Below are positions 24,393-31,697 of a DNA stretch of 64,000 nt, piece after piece. Made by a program: the position numbers and the translations under genes. This stretch comes from Saccharothrix sp. NRRL B-16314 (GTDB taxonomy: Bacteria > Actinomycetota > Actinomycetes > Mycobacteriales > Pseudonocardiaceae), in contig NZ_JNXC01000023.1 in NCBI RefSeq assembly GCF_000716595.1, positions 106,905 through 170,904 on the forward strand, given 5' to 3'. The first letter of the stretch is position 1. Every line of letters starts with the position of its first letter. The notes under the pieces are model-generated. The model was not told where the DNA came from. It ran no database searches and saw only the letters and a list, made by a program, of their open reading frames with translations.

Positions 24393-25481
24393 ATGACACC
24401 GCCGTGGACCGCGGGGGTCGAGCAGGAGTTCCTGCTCGTGGACCCGGAGTCGCGCCGACCCGTGCCGCTCGCCGAGTCGGTCGCGCAGCACGCGGGAACC
24501 AGCCTGGACGTGCAGCGCGAGCTGACCCCGTTCCAGATCGAGGTGGCCACGCCGGTGTGCGCGACGGCCGAGGAGTTGGCGGAGCAGGTCATGCTCGGCC
24601 GGGCCCACCTGGCGAAGGCCGCGCACGCGGCGGGCTGCCGGCTGCTGGCCTCCGCGGTCCCGCCGATCGGCACGCTCGGACCGCCGCCGGACACCGACGA
24701 CGTCCGCTACCGGCTGATGCGGTACTCGCACCGCAAGGTCATCGGTGGCCAGGGCGTCTGCGGCATGCACGTCCACGTGGGCGTGCCTGACCGGGACGTC
24801 GCGGTGCGCGTGTCCAACGCCCTGCGCCCGTGGCTGCCGACGTTGCTCGCGTTGAGCGCCAACTCCCCCATCGAGCAGGCCGAGGACACCGGGTACGCGA
24901 GCTGGCGCTCGGTCGTCTGGTCCCGCTGGCCGATCAGCGGCCCGCCGCCGCACCTGGAGTCGGGTGACGAGTACGACCGGCTGGTGAGCGCCCTGGAGTC
25001 GACCGAGGTGCTGCTCGACGCCGGGATGGTCTACTGGGACGTCCGCCCGTCCGCGCAGCACCCGACGGTCGAGGTGCGGGTGTCCGACATCCCGATGACC
25101 GCCCGCGAGGCCGTCGTCATCGCCGAGATCATCCGCGCGTTCGCCCGCACCGCCGCCGACACGGGTGATGCCGAACGGGTGAATGACGTGCTGTTGCGCG
25201 CCGCCTACTGGCGTGCCGCCCGTGACGGCGTCGACGGTCTGGCGGTCGACCCGCGCACCGGTAACCTGGTGCCCGCGCGCCACCGACTCGCCGAACTCGT
25301 TGCCTGGTGCGGCAACGCGCTCCGCGACGCCGGCGCCCTGTCCACTGTGGAGGACCACCTCGGGTGGCTCGACTCGCACGGCAGCGGCGCGGCGCGGCAG
25401 CGCAGGGCGTTCGGCAGCTCGCCCGACGCGCGCAGGCTCGTCGACCTGGTCCTCGCCGAGACGGTCGACGAGGCCTTCTGA
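24393..25481 (+). CDS. ybdK: YbdK-type carboxylate-amine ligase (glutamate-cysteine ligase 2 family)
   Basis: A 362-residue ATP-dependent ligase of the GCS2 family. Evidence includes AGVEQEFLLVDPESRRPVPL (Glu pair for metal), DVQRELTPFQIEVATPVC, GGQGVCGMHVHVGVPDRDVA with the HxH motif, and DVRPSAQHPTVEVRVSDIPM. Such enzymes join glutamate to an amine, cysteine in the best-known cases, with weak gamma-glutamylcysteine synthetase activity. I start at ATG 24393, since the TTG at 24360 has a ribosome site too close and adds non-family residues. Shares direction with the preceding baeRF gene. Physiological substrate unknown. Confidence 0.88.
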   Translation: MTPPWTAGVEQEFLLVDPESRRPVPLAESVAQHAGTSLDVQRELTPFQIEVATPVCATAEELAEQVMLGRAHLAKAAHAAGCRLLASAVPPIGTLGPPPDTDDVRYRLMRYSHRKVIGGQGVCGMHVHVGVPDRDVAVRVSNALRPWLPTLLALSANSPIEQAEDTGYASWRSVVWSRWPISGPPPHLESGDEYDRLVSALESTEVLLDAGMVYWDVRPSAQHPTVEVRVSDIPMTAREAVVIAEIIRAFARTAADTGDAERVNDVLLRAAYWRAARDGVDGLAVDPRTGNLVPARHRLAELVAWCGNALRDAGALSTVEDHLGWLDSHGSGAARQRRAFGSSPDARRLVDLVLAETVDEAF

Positions 25482-25494
25482 GGACTACCGTGAA

Positions 25495-25517
25495 GTCGAC
25501 GCCGCTCCGGCGTCGAC
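25495..25517. promoter_or_regulatory. Perfect 10-bp hairpin between ybdK and STAS gene
   Basis: GTCGACGCCG, a CTC loop and CGGCGTCGAC form a perfect stem 14 bases after the ybdK stop and 21 bases before the STAS start. It has no T-run. It could be a terminator of low efficiency, an mRNA-stability element or an operator. Confidence 0.5.
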
Positions 25518-25537
25518 CGAGTGAGAGGAGAACCCGA

Positions 25538-25897
25538 GTGCCGGAACCCGCGGCGACGCTCGCTTCCGTGAGGGTCGACAGACCCTCGGACGGCGTGGTG
25601 GTGCTACACGTGTCCGGAGAGCTGGACACGAGCAGTGCGGACGAGTTGGCCAGGCCGCTCCAGGAGCACCTGGCCGAGAAGGTGCGGGCCGTGGTGGTGG
25701 ACCTGGGCGGCGTGCGCTTCCTCGGCTCCGCAGGCCTGGAGTCGCTGGTGGTCGGCCGCCAGCGGGCGAGCGAACTGGGCATCCCGCTGGTGCTGGTCGC
25801 GACCAGCCGGGCGACGCAGCGGCCGATCGAGGCGACCGGCCTGAACTCCGTGTTCACGGTCGTCGGTTCCGTCGAAGAGGCGTTGAGCCGGTTCTAG
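25538..25897 (+). CDS. STAS-domain anti-anti-sigma factor
   Basis: A 119-residue STAS protein. Features are DGVVVLHVSGELDTSSADEL at the first strand-helix, VVVDLGGVRFLGSAGLESLV where the conserved DLxxVxFxDSxG motif has GSAG (the Ser is the likely phosphorylation site), and PIEATGLNSVFTVVGSVEEA. Antagonists of this type bind RsbW-like kinases to free a sigma factor; the RsbW-like and sigma genes lie 3.5 kb upstream. AGAGGAG 7 bases before GTG 25538 supports the start. Confidence 0.9.
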   Translation: MPEPAATLASVRVDRPSDGVVVLHVSGELDTSSADELARPLQEHLAEKVRAVVVDLGGVRFLGSAGLESLVVGRQRASELGIPLVLVATSRATQRPIEATGLNSVFTVVGSVEEALSRF

Positions 25898-25926
25898 CCG
25901 AACCGGTGGACAGTCCTGACGGCGCA

Positions 25927-25954
25927 GCGCACGGCCCCCTCGGGGGCAGTGCGC
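25927..25954. terminator. Bidirectional hairpin between convergent STAS and deaminase genes
   Basis: GCGCAC, one mismatch, GCCCCC, a 2-base loop and the inverse arm form a 13-position stem, 12 of them paired. It lies between two convergent stop codons (25897 plus and 25976 minus), the position expected for a shared factor-independent terminator. It lacks a clear U-tail. Confidence 0.7.
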
Positions 25955-25975
25955 CCGCCAGGGCTCACCACTGCG

Positions 25976-26425
25976 TCAGGCCCGGTCCTCGCCGATGTCC
26001 TCGAACCACAGTTCCGGTCGGGCGGCGATGAAGTCGGTCATCAGCCGGGCGCACTCCGGGTCGTCCAGGAGGGTGATCCGCACCCCGTTCCCGGCGAGCC
26101 AGTCGTGACCGCCGTGGAACGTCCGGGCCTCGCCGATCACCACGTGGGGTATCCCGAACTGGCGCACGAGACCGCTGCAGTACCAGCAGGGTGACAGCGT
26201 GGTGACCATGATCGTGTCCCGGTAGCCGGCCCGACGTCCCGCGGCGCGGAACGCGGCGGTCTCGGCGTGGGTGGAGGCGTCGCCGTCCTGCACGCGCCGG
26301 TTGTGGCCGCGACCGAGGAGGGTGCCGTCGGCGGCGAACAGCGCCGCGCCGATCGGGATGCCGCCCTCGGCGAGTCCCGCGCGGGCCTCGGCCACCGCCA
26401 CGGCGAGCATGTCGTGTGCGTCCAC
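25976..26425 (-). CDS. Cytosine/nucleoside deaminase (CMP/dCMP-type zinc enzyme)
   Basis: A 149-residue free-standing deaminase. The zinc site is STHAETAAFRAAG (His, catalytic Glu) and LSPCWYCSGLVRQFGIPHVV (two Cys). Order and size resemble yeast-type cytosine deaminase and TadA/guanine deaminase relatives; ALFAADGTLLGRGHNRRVQD and the C-terminal DFIAARPELWFEDIGE fit yeast Fcy1 better than TadA. It would hydrolyse cytosine (or a related base) to release ammonia. Standalone, converging on the STAS gene. It is unrelated in sequence to the deaminase toxin domain at 8.7 kb apart from the shared fold motifs. Confidence 0.87.
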   Translation of the reverse strand: MDAHDMLAVAVAEARAGLAEGGIPIGAALFAADGTLLGRGHNRRVQDGDASTHAETAAFRAAGRRAGYRDTIMVTTLSPCWYCSGLVRQFGIPHVVIGEARTFHGGHDWLAGNGVRITLLDDPECARLMTDFIAARPELWFEDIGEDRA

Positions 26426-26471
26426 CCGGCCAACCTACTGGTGTGGCAGCGCCTCCACGAACCCCGACGCA

Positions 26472-29093
26472 CTAGGCACCGAAGCAGAGGAACCCGGCGC
26501 CGGCGGCGTACGCGGCGTCGCTGTCGTCCCGGTGCGCTTCCTGCGCGCCGGCCAACGCCACCGCGGGCGAGTCGCCCTTGCCCAGCCGGCGGTGCAGGTC
26601 GACCATCAGCGGTGTGGTGACCTCGGCGGGCACCGGGACGACCGGCGCGACCAGGGTCCGGGTGCCGAGCCCGAGCAGGGCGGCGGTGAACCCCATCAGC
26701 TCGTCACCGGGCCGCACCGCGGACAGGCCCGAGTCGCACGCGGACAGCACGACCCGCGCCGGCGGGGTGCGCAGCCGCTCCAGGTCGTAGACGGTGAGCG
26801 GACCGTCGGCGAGTTCCAGCGCGGAGAACAGCGGGTTGTCCGCGCGGAACGAGCCGTGCGCCGCCACGTGCGCCAGCGGTGCGCCGTCCATCGCCGCCGC
26901 CACCGCGTCCACCGTCGCGGACGCGCCCACCAGCACCGACGCGGAGCCGCCCGGTGGCGAGCCCGCGTCGATCGCGGCGATCTCGGTCGGCGCGGCCGGC
27001 AGCCGCGGACCCGCCGCCAAGACCACCCGGTCGTGTGAGATCAGGGTGGAGGTGGCGGCGCGCAGCCACACCGTCGCCGACGGCACGACGGTCACCGACC
27101 GGCCGCGGCACGCAGGCAGCGCCGACCACGGCAGGCCGCCCAGCTTCCCGGTCGGCACGAGCACCAGCGGCCGGTCGTCGAGCCGCCGCCGCACCGGCTC
27201 CAACAGCCTGTCCTGCAACAACTTCGCCGCGTGCTCGGCACCCGCGCGGACCGCCGTCCGGTCGACGTGCTCGGGCAGCGTGACCAGCCGGTGCAGGGCG
27301 AACCGCAGCAGCCGCAGTTCGCGCAGGGCGGCGTCCAGCGGACCGAGGCGGTGCAGCGACGCCCGGCCGCCCGCCACCACCACGGCCAGCAACGCGCCGT
27401 CGTGGTCGATGTACTCCACCAGCGCCGACGAGCCCAGGGCCCGCGCCAAATCGCGCACGGCGGGCGGCTTGAACACCGCGCCGCCGCCACCGGCCTGCCG
27501 GGTCAGCTCACGCACCCGCTGCTCGCCGCGCACCTGCCGCTGCCGCAGCGCCGCCGTCGGGCGACCCGCCGTGGACGCCGCTTCCAGGTCGGCCGTCACG
27601 GCCCGCAGCTCGGCCAGCGCGTCGGCCAGCCCGGAGTCCTCCGGCGGCCGGGCCGGTGTCATCCGCAGCGCGCCCGCCCGCCACGCCTCGGCCCAGCTCA
27701 GCACCCGCCCGGCCTGCCCGCCGGCCACCGCCGTCCGCAGGCCTTCCAACGCCAGCGCCTTGCCCTGCGCGCCGCTCAACGCCCGCAGCTCCGACGCGCC
27801 GAGCGACACCCGGTACTCGTCCAGCAGCGCCAAGCCCTGCCGCAACGCGATCTGCGCGCCGCGCCGGTTGCCCAGCAGGTCGCGCCGCAGCGCCTCGGCG
27901 TACCAGCCCTGCACGCGGTGCGCCGCCGGGCCGCCGCGCCGGGCAGCGCCCGCCGTCGACAGCTCGGCCACCGCCCGCTTGCGGTCGCCGATGTCCCGGG
28001 CGACCAGGGCGGCGTCGACCCGCGCCTCCAGGCCCGCCATCCGCCAGCCGAGCTCGTCCAGCCGGGACGCCACCCGCGTCAGCGCGGTCACCAGTGCCCT
28101 GGTCCGCTGCCCGCTCAGGTAGGCCGCGCGCAGCTCGACGTGCCGGGCGCCCGCCTCCCATACCTCGCGCTTCTCCCGGCGGAACCCCTTGCGCGCCGCG
28201 ACCGCCAGCTCGACGGCCAGGTCGAGGTCGTCCTCCAGCAGCGCGATGCGGGCCCGGTGGAACAAGGCCTCGGACCGGGCCAGCACCAGGTCGCCGCCCA
28301 GTTCCGCGAGCGCCCGGTCGGCCGCCGCCCGCGCCTCCTCCAGCAGCGGCACGGACACCAGCAGCTCCAGCCGGTTGATCAGCAGCGCGGGCCGCGGCAC
28401 CTCCAGCAGCCGGTACTCGTGCTCGGCTTCGGCGAACATGGTCAACGCCCTCGGCACGTCACCCGCCCGTGACGCCGAGATGCCCGCGTTCCACCGCACG
28501 TCCGCGACGGCCAGCCGCTGGTCCAGCTCCCGGTACAGCACGGCCGCGCGGTCGAAGTCCTCGTCCGCCGCGCGCAGGCCGCCCGTGTAGGCGCGCAGGA
28601 GACCCCGGTTGTTCCGGGCGCGCGCTTCGCCGAGCTTGTCGTCGGTGCGGCGGGCGGCCTCGATCGCCCAGTTGTACTCGCGCTGGGCCTCCTCGTACCG
28701 GCAGAGGTAGTGCAGGACGAGGCCCCGTTGCATGCGGGCGATGTCCGCGTCGCCGCCGCGCAGCTCGGGCAGCGCCGCGTTGATGGCGCGCAACGCCAGC
28801 GCGTGGCGCCCGGTGTTCGACAGCACGAATGCGAGGCTCACCCGGGCGAGTGCCACCAATCGTGTCGAACCGGCGCGTTCGGCGGCGCGGACGGACCGGC
28901 GCAGGTGGGTCAGCGCGCCTTCGAAGTCGTGCAGTTCGCGCAGTGACAACCCGATCGCGCGCTCGGCTATCGACGCCTCCTCGGCGTCACCTGCGGCCCA
29001 CGCCGCCTTCAGCGCCGAACGGCCCATCCCGATTGCCGCCCGCGGATCCCGTTGTCGGGCTTCGAGTGCCGCGGCGGCGGAAACCCCTGTCAC
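26472..29093 (-). CDS. TPR-CHAT domain caspase-like protease
   Basis: An 873-residue protein. Residues about 1-480 are tetratricopeptide-like helix pairs (RNNRGLLRAYTGGLRAADED, RAGDVPRALTMFAEAEHEY). Residues 560-873 are a CHAT (caspase HetF associated with TPR) peptidase domain with VPTGKLGGLPWSALPACRGR, the catalytic His746 in HVAAHGSFRADNPLFSAL and Cys786 in VVLSACDSGLSAVRPGDEL. CHAT proteases in bacteria include the Csx29 component of type III-E CRISPR and other cell-fate or defence proteases. No signal peptide or membrane segment, so cytosolic. It diverges from a subtilisin gene, with only 73 bases between starts; together with the sigma-factor gene beyond it, this neighbourhood suggests a regulatory or suicide protease module (inference). 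Confidence 0.9.
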   Translation of the reverse strand: MTGVSAAAALEARQRDPRAAIGMGRSALKAAWAAGDAEEASIAERAIGLSLRELHDFEGALTHLRRSVRAAERAGSTRLVALARVSLAFVLSNTGRHALALRAINAALPELRGGDADIARMQRGLVLHYLCRYEEAQREYNWAIEAARRTDDKLGEARARNNRGLLRAYTGGLRAADEDFDRAAVLYRELDQRLAVADVRWNAGISASRAGDVPRALTMFAEAEHEYRLLEVPRPALLINRLELLVSVPLLEEARAAADRALAELGGDLVLARSEALFHRARIALLEDDLDLAVELAVAARKGFRREKREVWEAGARHVELRAAYLSGQRTRALVTALTRVASRLDELGWRMAGLEARVDAALVARDIGDRKRAVAELSTAGAARRGGPAAHRVQGWYAEALRRDLLGNRRGAQIALRQGLALLDEYRVSLGASELRALSGAQGKALALEGLRTAVAGGQAGRVLSWAEAWRAGALRMTPARPPEDSGLADALAELRAVTADLEAASTAGRPTAALRQRQVRGEQRVRELTRQAGGGGAVFKPPAVRDLARALGSSALVEYIDHDGALLAVVVAGGRASLHRLGPLDAALRELRLLRFALHRLVTLPEHVDRTAVRAGAEHAAKLLQDRLLEPVRRRLDDRPLVLVPTGKLGGLPWSALPACRGRSVTVVPSATVWLRAATSTLISHDRVVLAAGPRLPAAPTEIAAIDAGSPPGGSASVLVGASATVDAVAAAMDGAPLAHVAAHGSFRADNPLFSALELADGPLTVYDLERLRTPPARVVLSACDSGLSAVRPGDELMGFTAALLGLGTRTLVAPVVPVPAEVTTPLMVDLHRRLGKGDSPAVALAGAQEAHRDDSDAAYAAGAGFLCFGA

Positions 29094-29166
29094 GGAACCA
29101 CCTTATTGCCAAGACCGCTGTGGTAGCTTGCTGGTCAGCACCCGTCGACGCTGCTGTGAGGCCTCG

Positions 29167-30366
29167 GTGTCCGAACCATCGAATCGCTCCGAGCTGTATC
29201 AAGAAGCCTTCCACCAGGCCCTCCTCGAACACAAGAACTACCGTCTCCACGCGGAGCGCGGACGGGAATTCATCTTCGTCGCGGCTGAGCTGCTGACCAT
29301 TCCGCAGGACGCCGATCGGGTGGCCCGGAAACTGGCCCAGAACGGCATCGCCTACCAGCGGGGCAGAGATTTCGCCGGAATGGTCCGGTTCGTCCTGCCG
29401 CGCAATTCCGACGACATCCCGGACATCGTCCGCCTGCTGCGCGACCCGCTGCAGTGGCCCGGTGAACGCACCCCGTTCGTGCAGCCGCACCACGTGCTGG
29501 TCGGCCACGGCGGCAACATGCACGGCCACCCCGGCCAGCCGCCGAAGGTCGCCGGCCCGCTGCCGGACCCGGACAAGGCCTCCCTCGGGCACGGCAAGGG
29601 CGTCGTCGTCGGCGTCGTCGACACGGGCATCTCCAAGAGCGCCGGCACCGACCACCCGCTGTGGCTCTCCGGCGCGTTCCTGGCCAAGCTCGAGGAGGTC
29701 GACGCCGCCTACGCGCACGACGACGTGTTCGCGGTGGAAGGCGGGCACGGCACGTTCGTCGCGGGCGTGGTCCGGCAGGCCGCGCCCGGTGTCCGGTTCG
29801 ACCCGGAGAAGGCGCTCGACCCGGCCGGCATCGGCACCGAGGAGGACTTCGTCAAGGCGCTGTCCTCGTTCGACGAGAAGGTCCAGGTCGTCAACATCTC
29901 GCTCGGCTGCTTCACCCAGGACGACGTGGCGTCCGAACCGGTCCGCCGCGCGGTCGCGGCGCTGCCCACCGACGTGGTGGTGGTCGCCTCCGCGGGCAAC
30001 CAGGGCACGAACCGGCCGAGTTGGCCCGCGGCCCTCCCCAGCGTGGTCGCCGTGGCCGCGGTCGCGCAGGAGCTCGACGGCACCCGGAGCCCGGCCTGCT
30101 ACTCCAATCACGGGCACTGGGTGGACGCCTGCGCGGTCGGCAACCGGACCAGCACGTTCCTCAAGGGCCAGTGGGTGCTGCCGGGTGAGACCCCGGAGGT
30201 CTACGACCGGTTCGCGTACTGGCTGGGCACGTCGTTCGCCGCGCCGCACGTCGCCGGGCGGATCGCCGAGAGGATGACAACCCTGGGCCTGTCGGCGGCG
30301 CTGGCGCGCGACCACCTGCTGGCCGGACCGGAGTTCTTCCCCGGCTACGGGGTTCTGGTCGACTAG
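29167..30366 (+). CDS. Cytosolic S8 (subtilisin-like) serine peptidase
   Basis: A 399-residue S8 peptidase with a complete triad: Asp152 in VVGVVDTGISKS, His194 in EGGHGTFVAGVVRQA and Ser356 in LGTSFAAPHVAG; the oxyanion Asn is in VASAGNQGTNRPSWPA. Residues 1-125 form a separate mixed domain (YRLHAERGREFIFVAAELLT) rather than a classic inhibitory propeptide. No signal peptide or transmembrane helix, so it probably acts inside the cell, unlike most subtilisins. GTG 29167 has TGAGG about 7 bases upstream. It is divergent from the TPR-CHAT gene and followed by a sigma factor, which suggests a linked proteolytic circuit (inference). Confidence 0.9.
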   Translation: MSEPSNRSELYQEAFHQALLEHKNYRLHAERGREFIFVAAELLTIPQDADRVARKLAQNGIAYQRGRDFAGMVRFVLPRNSDDIPDIVRLLRDPLQWPGERTPFVQPHHVLVGHGGNMHGHPGQPPKVAGPLPDPDKASLGHGKGVVVGVVDTGISKSAGTDHPLWLSGAFLAKLEEVDAAYAHDDVFAVEGGHGTFVAGVVRQAAPGVRFDPEKALDPAGIGTEEDFVKALSSFDEKVQVVNISLGCFTQDDVASEPVRRAVAALPTDVVVVASAGNQGTNRPSWPAALPSVVAVAAVAQELDGTRSPACYSNHGHWVDACAVGNRTSTFLKGQWVLPGETPEVYDRFAYWLGTSFAAPHVAGRIAERMTTLGLSAALARDHLLAGPEFFPGYGVLVD

Positions 30367-30498
30367 CTGTATCTGGCGGTGGGGTCGGCGCTCCGTAGTG
30401 TGTGGCAGCAACGAATCCGAAGTCCGTGACCCGGCTGGGGTCCGCACCGGTGCAGGTCGGGGCGGAGGCGCAGCATCCCCTGGACAAGAGGAGGGGAC

Positions 30499-31131
30499 GT
30501 GACCCTTGCATCCCCGATCGCCGTGCTCGTCGCGGCGGCGGCGGAGGGCGACCAGCGCGCCTGGAACGAGATCGTCGAGCGCTACACGCCGCTCGTCCTG
30601 GCGGTGGTGCACCGGCACCGGCTGCGCCCCGCGGACGTCGCGGACGTGCACCAGACGGTGTGGCTGCGGCTGGTGGAGCAGGTCGGCCGGCTCCGCGAGG
30701 CGGACGCGCTGCCCGGGTGGATCGCCACGACGACCCGCAACGAGTGCCTGCGGATGCTGCGCATGCAGCAGCGCACCCAGCCGTACGACCCGCAGTCCGA
30801 GGACGAGCCGGCGAGCCCGGACGACGCGGTCGCGGACCTGGACGAGGAGATGGAGGCCGCCCAGCGTCGGCAGGCGCTGCGCGAGGGCTTCCGGTCGTTG
30901 TCCGAGCAGTGCCGGACCTTGCTGGCGAAGCTCATGGCGGACCCGCCGCCCAGCTACGCGGCGGTCAGCGAGGAGCTGGAGATGCCGGTGGGCAGCATCG
31001 GGCCCACCCGGATCAGGTGCCTGGACAAGTTGCGCAAGACTCCCGCGGTGCTGCGGCTGGTCGACCCGCACCCGGTCGACGGAGGAGGTGTGCTCGGTGC
31101 TGAGGGACGATCCGGGGTGGGAAAGCGATGA
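30499..31131 (+). CDS. ECF-type RNA polymerase sigma factor
   Basis: A 210-residue sigma-70 family protein of extracytoplasmic-function type. Region 2 is GDQRAWNEIVERYTPLVLAV and VADVHQTVWLRLVEQVGRLR with LPGWIATTTRNECLRMLRMQ; the acidic linker DPQSEDEPASPDDAVADLDE follows; region 4 is LSEQCRTLLAKLMADPPPSY and VSEELEMPVGSIGPTRIRCL. GAGGAGGGG gives a strong site for GTG 30499. The C-terminal tail after region 4 is low-complexity. It lies 132 bases after the subtilisin gene and overlaps the next gene by 35 bases. Confidence 0.9.
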   Translation: MTLASPIAVLVAAAAEGDQRAWNEIVERYTPLVLAVVHRHRLRPADVADVHQTVWLRLVEQVGRLREADALPGWIATTTRNECLRMLRMQQRTQPYDPQSEDEPASPDDAVADLDEEMEAAQRRQALREGFRSLSEQCRTLLAKLMADPPPSYAAVSEELEMPVGSIGPTRIRCLDKLRKTPAVLRLVDPHPVDGGGVLGAEGRSGVGKR

Positions 31132-31561
31132 GGTGCTGCTGCGCGAGCTGCGCGCGGCGCTCGCCGAGGAGCGCGACGTGCCCGAGCACCTGCTCCAGGC
31201 GGCGCGTGCCGCGTACACGTGGCGCACGGTCGACGCCGAGCTGGTGGCGCTGACGAGCTACGACTCGATCCTGGACGCCGGGCTGGTGGCGCGGGCGCGG
31301 GCGGCGCAGACGGCGCGGCAGCTCGTGTTCGACGCGGAGGGCTTCTCGGTGCAGGTCGAGGTGACCGAGGCCGGAGTCGCGGGCCAGGTGCTGCCCGCCC
31401 GGCCGGGCCGGGTGTGGCTGCTGACGGCGACCGGGCCGGTGGAGGACGCCGAGCTGGACGAGCTGGGCATGTTCCTGCTCGGCCCGCCGCCCTCCGGTCC
31501 CGTGCGGTTCCGCTGCGACGTCGGCGGCACGACCGTCATGACCGACTGGGTCTGCGTTTAG
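31097..31561 (+). CDS. Unknown protein translationally coupled to the sigma factor
   Basis: A 154-residue soluble protein. It begins inside the sigma gene (GTG 31097, with GGAGGAGG 8 bases upstream) and overlaps it by 35 bases, so the two are made together. Residues 10-55 are helical (LLRELRAALAEERDVPEHLL, ARAAYTWRTVDAELVAL); the rest is beta-rich (RQLVFDAEGFSVQVEVTEAG, GPVRFRCDVGGTTVMTDWVC). No transmembrane helix, no zinc anti-sigma HxxxCxxC motif and no catalytic pattern. I do not recognise a family. Coupling suggests a regulator or partner of the sigma factor, possibly a soluble inhibitor or protease substrate (inference). Confidence 0.75.
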   Translation: MLRDDPGWESDEVLLRELRAALAEERDVPEHLLQAARAAYTWRTVDAELVALTSYDSILDAGLVARARAAQTARQLVFDAEGFSVQVEVTEAGVAGQVLPARPGRVWLLTATGPVEDAELDELGMFLLGPPPSGPVRFRCDVGGTTVMTDWVCV

Positions 31562-31595
31562 CCCCGTCACGGCATCCAGGTGCCCGTGGCGGGGC
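31561..31595 (+). terminator. Hairpin after the sigma-coupled gene
   Basis: GCCCCGTCACGG and CCGTGGCGGGGC form a 12-bp stem with one wobble pair and an 11-base loop, starting on the stop codon. It is the likely end of the S8/sigma transcript, though it has no U-run. Confidence 0.55.
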
Positions 31596-31697
31596 GTTCG
31601 CACGCCGGGCCGCTGCGCTGCCGGCCACTTGACGGCGATGGCCTCGGGTCCGCAAGATTCACCGACCTGATCTTCACCCACCGCCGCACACCACCAC

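Noticed and set aside
24360..25379. 708-residue minus-strand frame over baeRF and ybdK genes.
   Set aside because: His/Arg/Gly-rich composition is typical of antisense frames; the plus-strand genes have clear family motifs.
25976..26425. Free-standing deaminase considered as part of the CHAT module or as a second toxin.
   Set aside because: It has the full length and fold pattern of a housekeeping cytosine deaminase and a separate terminator; no fusion or partner gene.
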